Of a stretch of DNA of 64,000 bases, positions 33,964 to 41,469 are shown piece after piece. The DNA is from Streptomyces drozdowiczii (GTDB taxonomy: Bacteria; Actinomycetota; Actinomycetes; Streptomycetales; Streptomycetaceae): positions 4,216,001-4,280,000 of the forward strand of contig NZ_CP098740.1 of the NCBI RefSeq assembly GCF_026167665.1, in the 5' to 3' direction. Every line of letters begins with the position of its first letter. Position 1 is the stretch's first letter. The translations under genes and the position numbers were made by a program. The notes beneath the pieces are model-generated. The model had not been told where the DNA came from and searched no databases. It was given only the letters and a program-made list of their open reading frames with translations.

Positions 33964-35543
33964 ATGGACGTAACGGATGTCTTCGAGCCGCTTCAGGCGA
34001 ACGACCCGGCCGAGGTGGCCGGCTACCGGCTCGCCGCCCGGCTCGGCGCGGGCGGCATGGGCCGGGTCTACCTCTCGCACACCGAGGACGGCCGGGCCGT
34101 GGCGATCAAGGTCGTACGCCCGGAGCTGGCCGACGACCCGGACTTCCGGAGGCGGTTCGGCCGGGAGGTCCGGGCGGCCCGGCGGGTGCGCGGCGCGTAC
34201 ACGGCCGAGCTGATCGACGCCGACGCGGAGGCCGCGACGCCCTGGCTGGCCACGCTGTACGTGCCCGGGCCCTCCCTCACCCAGGCCGTGGCGCGCCAGG
34301 GCCCGCTGCCGGTGCCCGCGCTGCTGTGGCTGATGGCGGGCATGGCCGAGGCGCTCCAGGCGATCCACGCCGAGGGCATCGTCCACCGCGACCTGAAGCC
34401 GTCCAACGTGCTGCTGGCCTCCGACGGGCCGCGCGTGATCGACTTCGGCATCGCGCTGGCCGCCGACGGGACCTCGTACACCACGACGGGGCACCCGATC
34501 GGCACCCCCGCGTACATGGCCCCGAGCAGGCGTCCGGGGAGGGGGCCACGGCGGCGAGCGACGTCTTCGCCCTGGCCCAGACGGCGGCCTACGCGGCGCT
34601 GGGCAAGCCGCTCTACGGGGACGGCCCGGGCGTCTACGTGCTGTACCGGATCATCCACTCCGAGCCCGACCTCACCCTGCTGCCCGAGCCCCTGCGCCCG
34701 CTCTTCGCCCGCTGCCTGGCCGCGGACCCGGCCGAGCGGCCCGCCCCGGCGGAGATCGTGGAGTGGTGCCGGCAGCGGCTGGGCGAGGAGGCCGAAGCGG
34801 GCACAGCGCCCGCGGTATGGGGCGAGATCGGCGGCCCGGAGACCGAGGTCCCGCCCCCGGTGCCCGAGCCCACCCCGGTGCGGACGGACCCCTGGGCCGG
34901 GCCGCCGCCCGCACCGGTCGCGCGCGGGGTGCGCAGGCGGCTCGTCGCCCTGGTGTCGGCCGTCGGCGTGGTGAGCGCGCTGCTGGTCCTCGGGCTGGCC
35001 TGGCGGGCGATGGGGCCGATGGGCGGGGGAGAGCACCGGGCCGCTGCCGGGGCGTCGGCATCGGTCACTCCGTCGTCCGGGGCGCGGAAGACGGCGCCGG
35101 AGTCGGCGGGCAGGGTCGCCGACGCGCTGACCGAGCCGAGTGTGTCTCCTTCACCCAGCGAGCCGCAGGCGGAGCCGTACGCCCAGGTCACGGTGGACAC
35201 GAAGCGCTCGGTGAATCTCGCGAATCCGTACAAGGAGTTGAACGGAGACGAGGGCGATATCCGCTTCAGCTGCAAGTCGGTCGGCTGCGAACTGAACAGC
35301 GACACGAGCGTGTTCGTGGCGATGCCCGGCAAACCGGGCGCCACGCTCGACGAGTGCCGTCTGTTTCTCAACCACAGCAAGAGTCACAACCTGCCGCTGG
35401 CCACCTCGGCGAACGGCAGCGAAATCTGCGTCAAGAACGCCTCGGGGGACATCGCGCTGTTCGTGATCGCGACGAAGTCGACCGCGATGCCCGGCGTCGC
35501 CTTCGTCCTGGGTGACGTCACCGTCTGGCGCAACGCGGCCTAG
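33964..35543 (+). pseudogene. Ser/Thr protein kinase with one frameshift
   Basis: The N-terminal frame is a Hanks-type kinase domain: glycine loop LGAGGMGRVY, Lys49 in AVAIKVV, HRDLKPSN with Asp143, and DFGIA with Asp160. At GTPAYMAP (after about codon 187, near 34525) the frame breaks. The continuing frame resumes EQASGEGATAASDVFALAQ, exactly the expected APE region. One missing G in CCCCGAGCAGG restores about 526 residues. Beyond the kinase there is a Pro-rich linker, a membrane helix (residues about 320-345) and an extracytoplasmic C-terminal domain of about 115 residues with two cysteines. As sequenced, the product would be a truncated kinase. Confidence 0.85.
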
Positions 35544-35549
35544 CGCTGC

Positions 35550-36221
35550 TTACGCCTCGCCCTTGCGCCGCACCATCTCCCCGATCCACACGGGCGCGTA
35601 CGGCGAGGTGCACCCCCGGGGCGTCGGGTAGTCCTTGAGCACACCCAGCCGCTCCCCGATGTCCAGAGCGCGGGCGCGGTGCTCCGGGTGTTCGATGCCG
35701 ATCTGGGCGAGGCAGGTGTTCATCGCCCACTGGAGGCGGTCGGGGGCGCCCCCCATCTCGGCTTCGATGACGTCGAGCAGCGCGCCCGGATTCAGCCCGT
35801 CGGGCCGCTTCACGACCCGGTCGGCGGTCAGCGCCCACCCGGCGCTCGCGACGACCGGATCGGGATCCTCCGTCCAGGCGAGCCGCAGTTCCTCCGCGTG
35901 CGGGCTCTTCTTCACCACGTAGCCCACGAGCCAGTCGTGCACCTTCGGCGCCCGCGCCTCGCGCAGCATGCGGTCCAGCTCGCCCTGTGTGTACGCCTTC
36001 GGCCGGCAGACCAGCAACGCTACGAGCCGCGCGGCGGTGTCGCCGGTCTCCCACAACTCGACGGCCAGCTCCTGCCGCTTCCCCAGCCGCTTGGCAAGGG
36101 CGCGCAACTTGCTGAGGTTCACCCCGTGATCGTCCCCGTGCCGCGCGTTGACGGCGCGGGCCTTGGGGTCGTCGAGGGCGCGGAGTTCAGCCATGACGTC
36201 GGCGGCGGTCGCTTCCGTCAT
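35550..36221 (-). CDS. AlkD-type DNA alkylation repair protein
   Basis: 223 residues built from HEAT-like helical repeats, the DNA_alkylation (AlkD) family. The helices contain LRALAKRLGKRQELAVELW, VHDWLVGYVVKKSPHAEEL and LQWAMNTCLAQIGIEHPEH. AlkD glycosylases remove bulky or cationic alkylated bases. Some members of the family lack activity, and I cannot verify the catalytic residues here. ATG 36221 overlaps the stop of the upstream decayed gene (ATGA), so this gene was once its operon partner. It is convergent with the kinase gene, 6 bp apart. Confidence 0.85.
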   Translation of the reverse strand: MTEATAADVMAELRALDDPKARAVNARHGDDHGVNLSKLRALAKRLGKRQELAVELWETGDTAARLVALLVCRPKAYTQGELDRMLREARAPKVHDWLVGYVVKKSPHAEELRLAWTEDPDPVVASAGWALTADRVVKRPDGLNPGALLDVIEAEMGGAPDRLQWAMNTCLAQIGIEHPEHRARALDIGERLGVLKDYPTPRGCTSPYAPVWIGEMVRRKGEA

Positions 36222-36873
36222 GAGGCGCGGAAGACTTCCTCGGCTGAGACGGCCGTCGCGGCGCGCTGGAGCCATGCGTGCAGGAGCCGCGGGTCGGTGC
36301 AGGTGGTGATCTTCTCGCGGTCCGCGTCGGTGAGGGCGATGCCACGTACACCGAGAACCAGCAGCAGACCTTCCGCGCGGCCTTCCGCCCTGCCCTCGTC
36401 CCGGATCTCCTCCGACATGGCGGACTTGTAGAAAGAGGTGTCCACGGCCACCAGGTTCCTCCACTGTTGTGCGGCCGGACGACTGCCCAGGCCCTGAGCG
36501 GTGAGTTCGACGATGGGGTCGGTGATGTTCTCGGGCGCGTCCCGCAGTGCTGCGGACAGCGTTTTCAGTATGGCACCGACGTCGGGATTGTCGGCATGTG
36601 TGATGGCCGCGAGGGTGGCGAGTGCGAGGTCCTTGCGGGCTTCCGCGACGTCTTTGATGACGGGCATGTTGTGCGGCCCGGCGACGAGTGGGTTGAGCGT
36701 CAGCGTCTGCCATCGGCGCAGGCCGATCGCAAGGGGGCGTGCCGCCCACTCGGCGGTCTGCCGGTCCTGGCAGACGACCAGGAATCGACACCGGGCACCT
36801 CGGACACCCGGGAGAAGAGCCCCGGGTACTCCTGGAAGATGCGGTGCATCGCCTCGTGGGGTGAGCTGACCAT
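36218..36873 (-). pseudogene. Decayed Rpn/PD-(D/E)XK-nuclease-like gene with internal deletion
   Basis: From ATG 36873 the frame reads MVSSPHEAMHRIFQEYPGLF and SRVSEV, the usual start of a large Streptomyces family of YhgA/Rpn-like putative nucleases. It then breaks near 36790. In another frame, LVVCQDRQTAEWAARPLAIG and TLNPLVAGPHNMPVIKDV continue to a normal C-terminus (SEEIRDEGRAEGRAEGLLLV) ending at 36218. About 70-80 residues that should hold the nuclease core are missing at the junction, with a frame change. The open part (ATG 36667, 149 residues) could still be translated but would lack the catalytic domain. The assignment is from recalled family members. Confidence 0.75.
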
Positions 36874-36899
36874 GCGGCTCCGTTCGGTAGTACGGCGGT

Positions 36900-37748
36900 T
36901 CAGGGTCTACGGCAGTCGCGGCACTGGCCCGGTTCCGGGGCGCGGAAGGCTCGGTTGCAGTCGTCGCAGTTCTGGAGCGGGATGACGGCGGGCGGGGCGG
37001 ACGGGGCCGGGAGCGGGGGTGGCAGGAGGGCTGTGATCCGGTGGCGGAGGAGGCGCGCCGGGTGGGTGAGCGGGGCCGGGAGGTCCGTCGTGAGGGCCCG
37101 GCGGATGGCGTCGGGGTGGGCGTCCCGTTCGAGCCAGGCGGCGACTCCCGGGGTGAGCGCGGCGACGTCCGCCTCGGAGAGCGTCAGCACGGGCGCGTGG
37201 CGGCGGAGGTCCGCGAGGAGCAGAGCGGCGGTCCGGTGCAGGGCGTTGGCGGGTGGGGTGGGCCGGGGGTGCTGCTGCCGGGGCGGAGGCGGTGGGGCGG
37301 CGGGCGGCGGAGTCGTCGCGCGCGGGGCCGCGTACGGCTCCCGGGGCGCCGGGGGCGTCGCGTAGGGCCGGTTGTGCGACTCCGTACGCGTGCGTACGCG
37401 GCCGTCCCGCAGGCGTACGCGGATGCGGCGCAGGTAGCCCGCCGCCTCCAGCTCGCGCAGCGCGGCCGCGATCCGCATCTCGCTCTCCGGGAAGCGCGCG
37501 GCGAGCACCTTGACGCCGATCTTCGCGCCCTCGGGCAGTGACTGGATGTGGACGGCGAGCCCGATCGCGAGGAGGGAGAGGTCTCCGTGCTGCGCGAGGT
37601 GGTTGCCGATGACCGTGAAGCCGGACGTGTGGCGGGAGTTGACGTGGATGACACCGGAGGTCGGTGTGACGTCGTGGGGAGACCCGGGGGAACCGGGCGG
37701 GGCGCACGGGGGCGCGATAGCCTGCTGGGCAGTCATCGGGAAGGTCAT
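36900..37748 (-). CDS. Winged-helix HTH protein with a C-terminal zinc-ribbon
   Basis: 282 residues. After a Pro-rich start, residues 35-120 form a winged-helix domain (GFTVIGNHLAQHGDLSLLAIG; AALRELEAAGYLRRIRVRL). A Pro/Ala-rich linker (about 125-165) and a helical segment follow. The last 25 residues have a CDDCNRAF ... GQCRDCR four-cysteine motif, probably a zinc ribbon. This is a family common in Streptomyces with many paralogues; the target is unknown. The second methionine (MTAQQ) is an alternative start. Its promoter region contains a G-quadruplex-like run. Confidence 0.78.
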   Translation of the reverse strand: MTFPMTAQQAIAPPCAPPGSPGSPHDVTPTSGVIHVNSRHTSGFTVIGNHLAQHGDLSLLAIGLAVHIQSLPEGAKIGVKVLAARFPESEMRIAAALRELEAAGYLRRIRVRLRDGRVRTRTESHNRPYATPPAPREPYAAPRATTPPPAAPPPPPRQQHPRPTPPANALHRTAALLLADLRRHAPVLTLSEADVAALTPGVAAWLERDAHPDAIRRALTTDLPAPLTHPARLLRHRITALLPPPLPAPSAPPAVIPLQNCDDCNRAFRAPEPGQCRDCRRP

Positions 37749-37903
37749 TTCTTCCTCGGTGGTCAGGCCCTGGCCGGGATTCGCTGTCCCGGCCGGGGCC
37801 GACTCGTGTCTGGGGTTGTTGCCGCGAGCATATGCCCGACAACCGGCCCCAAATCCAGCTCAGTTGCCATTTGTCACCCGCGCGAGTGATCAGCGTTCGT
37901 ACC

Positions 37904-37926
37904 GGGTTCGGTTGGGTTGGGTTGGG
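37904..37926 (+). other. Four-tract G-quadruplex motif
   Basis: Four GGG tracts (37904-37906, 37914-37916, 37919-37921, 37924-37926) are separated by 7-, 2- and 2-nt T-rich loops, a telomere-like (GGGTT) array. It lies about 160 bp upstream of the leftward HTH gene and could fold as a G-quadruplex on the plus strand. Any effect is inferred. Confidence 0.6.
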
Positions 37927-38004
37927 TTCTTTTCCAGGGTTCTTTCAAAGCAATTGACGTCGTGGCGCACCGGGTCGCGGACCCCCGCGACCCGGTGGAC
38001 CGCG

Positions 38005-38378
38005 TCACGGTACGAGGTCGAGCTCCGCCCACACCGTCTTGCGCGGCACGGGCCCGGAGGCGACGCCCCAGCGGTCGGCCAGGGCTTCGACGATCACCAG
38101 TCCACGCCCGGTGTCGCCAGCTCCGCGACGATGTGCGCGGCCGGTGCCGAGGCCAGGCCCCAGAGGTCCAGCTAGGCCACGACGAGCAGTCGGGCGAGCC
38201 GGGCGCCTCGGCGGGTGGGGGAGAGCAGCACGGTGAACGCACGCTCTGTGAGGGGCCGTTGGGGTGCGGCGATTTGTTGGTTCACATCACTCAGCGTGGC
38301 CACGTCTGCGTACGGTGACTGTCCGGCGCTTGTCCAGCGTTGTCCCGGCTGTCCGGCGTGACGGGTGGGGACGGTCAT
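38005..38378 (-). pseudogene. Decayed ATP-binding (HATPase/anti-sigma type) gene
   Basis: From ATG 38378 the frame reads a typical lead (NQQIAAPQRPLTERAFTVLL, SPTRRGARLARLLVVA), then hits a TAG where relatives have a Gln codon. After a short remnant (LDLWGLASAPAAHIVAELA) the N-box and G1 box are missing. Another frame supplies the usual C-terminus GRGLVIVEALADRWGVASG, PVPRKTVWAELDLVP and a stop at 38005. A nonsense mutation plus an internal deletion of roughly 150-200 bp inactivated it. Intact relatives are RsbW-like kinases that often sit beside Scr1/DUF397 genes, as here. Confidence 0.75.
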
Positions 38379-38420
38379 CGGTTGAGGAACAAAGGCACGC
38401 GCGTCGGAAATGGGGTACGG

Positions 38421-39275
38421 ATGAGCGCCAACAACGAGACGGACGAGCACGGTTGGGACGTCGATCCCGAGGACGAGTCGGGCGCGGCGGTGGTCGCCGC
38501 CGTGGGCCGCCAGCTCAAGGCGTGGCGCGAGGCGGCGGGGATGCGGGCGGCGGAGTTCGGAGTGCTGATCGGGTACGGGGAGGACCTGATCTACAAGGTC
38601 GAGGGCGGCAGGCGCATCCCCCGGCCCGAGTACGTGGACAAGGCGGACGAAGCCTTGGGCGCGAACGGCAAGATCGCCTTGATGAAGCAGGACTTGGCGG
38701 TCGTCCGGTACCCGAAGAAGGTTCGAGACCTGGCGAGCCTGGAAGCGAAGGCGGTCGAGCTCACGGCCTATGTGGCGCACGGTTTGCATGGGCTGTTGCA
38801 GACCCCGGGCCATGCGCGGGCGTTGTTCGAGGCCCGGCAGCCGCCTTACTCGCAGGACGAGGTGGAGCGGATGGTTGCCGCACGCATGGCCCGACAGTCG
38901 ATCTTCGAGCGCTTGCCCGCACCGTCCCTCAACTTCGTCCAGGAGGAGTCAGCACTTATGCGGCCCATCGGAGGCAGAATGGAGTGGCGGCGGCAGCTCG
39001 AACGATTGCTGGAGGTCGGAGACATGCGCAATGTGACGCTCCAGGTCATGCCGACGCATCGCGAGGCTCATCCGGGGATGGACGGCGACATCGACCTGTT
39101 GAAGTTCGCGGACGGCACGGCGATTGGTCGTTCGCACGGGGCATTCAACGGACGCCGGGTAACCGATGCGAGGCATCTTCGTATCCTCGACCTGCGGCAT
39201 GGCATCATCCGGGCCGAGGCTCTCACTCCTCAGGAGACTCGGGCCCTCATTCAGCGAGTATTGGGAGCAACATGA
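38421..39275 (+). CDS. Scr1-type HTH regulator (DUF5753)
   Basis: 284 residues. An N-terminal XRE HTH (about 25-80; LKAWREAAGMRAAEFGVLIG) is followed by the DUF5753 / Scr1 TA-like domain (about 95-275), with LLQTPGHARALF, MARQSIFERLPAPSLNFVQE and VTLQVMPTHREAHPGM. This family is always paired with small DUF397 proteins. The pairs regulate development and antibiotic synthesis in known Streptomyces cases (for example WhiJ-like systems). ATG 38421 is the start; it overlaps the first DUF397 gene. Divergent from the decayed HATPase gene. Confidence 0.9.
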   Translation: MSANNETDEHGWDVDPEDESGAAVVAAVGRQLKAWREAAGMRAAEFGVLIGYGEDLIYKVEGGRRIPRPEYVDKADEALGANGKIALMKQDLAVVRYPKKVRDLASLEAKAVELTAYVAHGLHGLLQTPGHARALFEARQPPYSQDEVERMVAARMARQSIFERLPAPSLNFVQEESALMRPIGGRMEWRRQLERLLEVGDMRNVTLQVMPTHREAHPGMDGDIDLLKFADGTAIGRSHGAFNGRRVTDARHLRILDLRHGIIRAEALTPQETRALIQRVLGAT

Positions 39276-39481
39276 ACTGCGGGACCTCTGCGCCGGGCGA
39301 TTTCGAGTTGGTCTGGATCAAGAGCAGCTACAGCAGCAACGGCAATGAGGGCGACTGCGTCGAGGTTGCCGCCGCCCCCGCTGCCGTCCTCGTCCGGGAC
39401 TCCAAAGACGCGCAGGGCCCTCTGCTCGCCTTCGCGGAGCACGCATGGGCCGACTTCACGTCGTACACGGCGAAGGGCTGA
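39272..39481 (+). CDS. DUF397 protein, first copy
   Basis: 69 residues with the full DUF397 pattern: WIKSSYSSNGNEGDCVEVA, VLVRDSKD and a C-terminal F-x-x-Y. The ATG overlaps the regulator's stop (ATGA). In known pairs the small protein binds the Scr1/WhiJ-type regulator and modulates it. It has a Leu-rich end (GPLLAFAEHAW) close to that of the second copy. Confidence 0.9.
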   Translation: MNCGTSAPGDFELVWIKSSYSSNGNEGDCVEVAAAPAAVLVRDSKDAQGPLLAFAEHAWADFTSYTAKG

Positions 39482-39488
39482 AGCCGCC

Positions 39489-39677
39489 ATGGCCGACGGA
39501 CTGACGTGGTTCAAGAGCAGCTACAGCAGCAACGGCAGCGAGAACGACTGCGTCGAGGTCGCGGCGGCCAGGGGCGCCGTCCTCGTACGGGACTCCAAGG
39601 ACGTGGACGGCCCCCGTCTCACCCACCCCCCGCACGCCTGGGCCGCCTTCGTCACCTACGCGGCCCACGCCGCATGA
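39489..39677 (+). CDS. DUF397 protein, second copy
   Basis: 62 residues, starting 7 bp after the first copy. It has TWFKSSYSSNGSENDCVEVA and VLVRDSKDVDGPRL, about two-thirds identical to its neighbour, so it looks like a tandem duplicate. The stop overlaps the next start (ATGA). Two DUF397 proteins with one regulator allow for alternative partners. Confidence 0.9.
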   Translation: MADGLTWFKSSYSSNGSENDCVEVAAARGAVLVRDSKDVDGPRLTHPPHAWAAFVTYAAHAA

Positions 39678-40132
39678 CGCACTCCCACCTGCCCACCACC
39701 GAGGCCGCCGTCACGGCCGTACGGGAAGTGGCCCGGGCACACAACCTGGAGGTGACGGTCACCGACGACATCGGGGCCGATCAGACCTCCCGGAGGGAGT
39801 CCGCGGGGGCGTTCGCCGTGGCCGATGCGGACGGGTCGTTGCCGCATGAGGCGTTCATCGAGCTGGGCGGAGTCCCGGCCGTCACCGTGCAGGTGTTCCC
39901 GGAGGACGACGCGCGGATCACCGTCGACGGGGTGGTCTTCGAGGACGTGCCCCGGGACTCCGTGCCCGCGTTCCTGCGGTCCGTGTACGGCGGGATGGCC
40001 TATGTGAAGGGCCGGTTCTTCCCGCCGGGGCAGTGGCTCGTCGTGCCGTTGCCCGGGGACGAGACGTACAAGGAGCTGGTGCCGCGCGCCATGCTCAGCC
40101 CCTGGCTGTCCCGCAACTTCCGCAGTGCCTGA
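39674..40132 (+). CDS. Hypothetical protein in the Scr1/DUF397 cassette
   Basis: 152 residues, soluble, mixed alpha/beta. Recognisable stretches are GGVPAVTVQVFPEDDARITV and GQWLVVPLPGDETYKEL near the C-terminus. I do not recognise the family. Its start overlaps the second DUF397 stop and its end overlaps the next gene by 8 bp, so it is translated as part of the cassette. No membrane segment or signal peptide. Confidence 0.7.
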   Translation: MTHSHLPTTEAAVTAVREVARAHNLEVTVTDDIGADQTSRRESAGAFAVADADGSLPHEAFIELGGVPAVTVQVFPEDDARITVDGVVFEDVPRDSVPAFLRSVYGGMAYVKGRFFPPGQWLVVPLPGDETYKELVPRAMLSPWLSRNFRSA

Positions 40133-40637
40133 GGGCCCTGAGGACATAGGCCCCCTCGTCCGGCTCTTCGACGCGCTCGGGGCCGAGGACCCCGAGGGGT
40201 GGGCCGAGTCCGAGGCCGAGGAGGGGCTGCCGCAGCTGGCCCGGTTCCGGTTGCTGCGGATGGTGTGGCAGGACATCGACGCGTGGAGCACCACCGCGAC
40301 CGACTGGGTCGCCGCCTACCGCAGAGACGGGGCGGCCGGTGGCGCCGTCGAGCGCGCCGTACGCCTCGGGCTGACCGTCGAAGACCTCGGCGAAATCGCC
40401 CGCGAGGTCGCCAGGGAGACCGCCTTCGCGATGCTCCAGGGGCTGGACGATCCGGACCGTGGCGACGAGCCGGACGAGGTGGCGGGGCGGCTGCCCGGAT
40501 GGTTCCTCGGTGAGAACTCCGCGCACGGCGGGCCCACGGGGCGCATACTCAACGCCCTGCACGAGGACCTGAACGAGGCGGAACCGCAGACCCCGACCAG
40601 CCGTATCGGCAGCCGTACCGGAGGAGACACCGCATGA
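40125..40637 (+). CDS. Acidic hypothetical protein in the Scr1/DUF397 cassette
   Basis: 170 residues, strongly acidic, mostly helical (LARFRLLRMVWQDIDAWST; VEDLGEIAREVARETAFAML). GTG 40125 overlaps the previous gene by 8 bp, and its last four bases overlap the methyltransferase start (ATGA). No domain is recognised. Because it is acidic and sits next to another small unknown, a partner or inhibitor role is conceivable, but nothing in the sequence proves it. Confidence 0.65.
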   Translation: MPEGPEDIGPLVRLFDALGAEDPEGWAESEAEEGLPQLARFRLLRMVWQDIDAWSTTATDWVAAYRRDGAAGGAVERAVRLGLTVEDLGEIAREVARETAFAMLQGLDDPDRGDEPDEVAGRLPGWFLGENSAHGGPTGRILNALHEDLNEAEPQTPTSRIGSRTGGDTA

Positions 40638-41439
40638 CCGCGTTCGACGTGATGGAGCGGCGGATATGGGACGGGCAGGCCGATGCCTACGCCCGCACTG
40701 CCGCCTGGCTCTGCGTCCACACCGTGCCCGCCCTGCTGGACGCCGCCGGCGTCGCGGCCGGGACGCGCATGCTCGACGTGGGGTGCGGCAGCGGCAACGT
40801 GACGGCCGCCGCCCTCGCGCGCGGCGCGTCCGTACGGGCCGTGGACGCCGAGCCCGGCATGGTCGAGGCGACCCGGCGCGCGGCGCCCGGGGCCGAGGTG
40901 CGTTCCGGGGTGCTGCCCCAGCTGCCGTACGCCGACGGGGAGTTCGACGCGGTCGTCGCCAACTTCGTGCTCAACCACGTCGGCCGCCCCCTGGAGGCCC
41001 TGGTCGAGATGCGCCGGGTCGCCCGCCCCGGATCCACGATCGCGGTCACCGTCTGGCAGCTGCCGGGCGCTCCGGGCCAGGCGCTGGTGGGCCGGGCCGC
41101 CCAGGCCGCCGGACTCACCCGCCCCGACTGGCTGGCCACGGTGGACGAGGAACACAACTTCACGCGCACCCCGGACGGCCTGGCCGCACTGCTCACCGCC
41201 GCCGGCCTCGGAGACGTACAGGCCGACACGCACACCTGGGACCACCGGGCCGACCCGGAGGACTGGTGGGCGGGCCCGGCGGCCGGGATCGGCACGATCG
41301 GGGGATGGTCACGAGCGCCGGTCCGGAGGGCGTGGCGGCGGCCAAGCGCGAGTACGACGCGCTGTGCGGCGAATTCCTCGCGGACGACGGCCTGTTGACC
41401 CTGCCGCACGCGGCGGTGCTGGCGAGCGGGACGGTGTAG
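40634..41439 (+). pseudogene. SAM-dependent methyltransferase with a late frameshift
   Basis: The frame from ATG 40634 is a class I methyltransferase: motif I MLDVGCGSGNVTAAAL, followed by VDAEPGMVEATRRA and the core VANFVLNHVGRPLEAL. At about 41300 it loses sense (WSRAPVRRAW), while another frame continues MVTSAGPEGVAAAKREYDAL and CGEFLADDGLLTLPHAAVL to a stop at 41439. One missing base in ATCGGGGGATGG restores a 268-residue protein. Substrate unknown. It is the last gene of the coupled cassette. The catalytic core is intact even in the frameshifted product. Confidence 0.8.
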
Positions 41440-41445
41440 GGCCCC

Positions 41446-41468
41446 GGGCGGGGCCTTGGGCCCCGCCC
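41446..41468. terminator. Hairpin between the methyltransferase and LCP genes
   Basis: GGGCGGGGCC (41446-41455) and GGCCCCGCCC (41459-41468) form a perfect 10-bp stem with a 3-nt loop between convergent genes. Confidence 0.85.
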
Positions 41469-41469
41469 C

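Noticed and set aside
35670..36431. Rightward open frame opposite alkD and the decayed nuclease gene
   Set aside because: Antisense shadow; alkD shows clear HEAT-repeat motifs on the minus strand.
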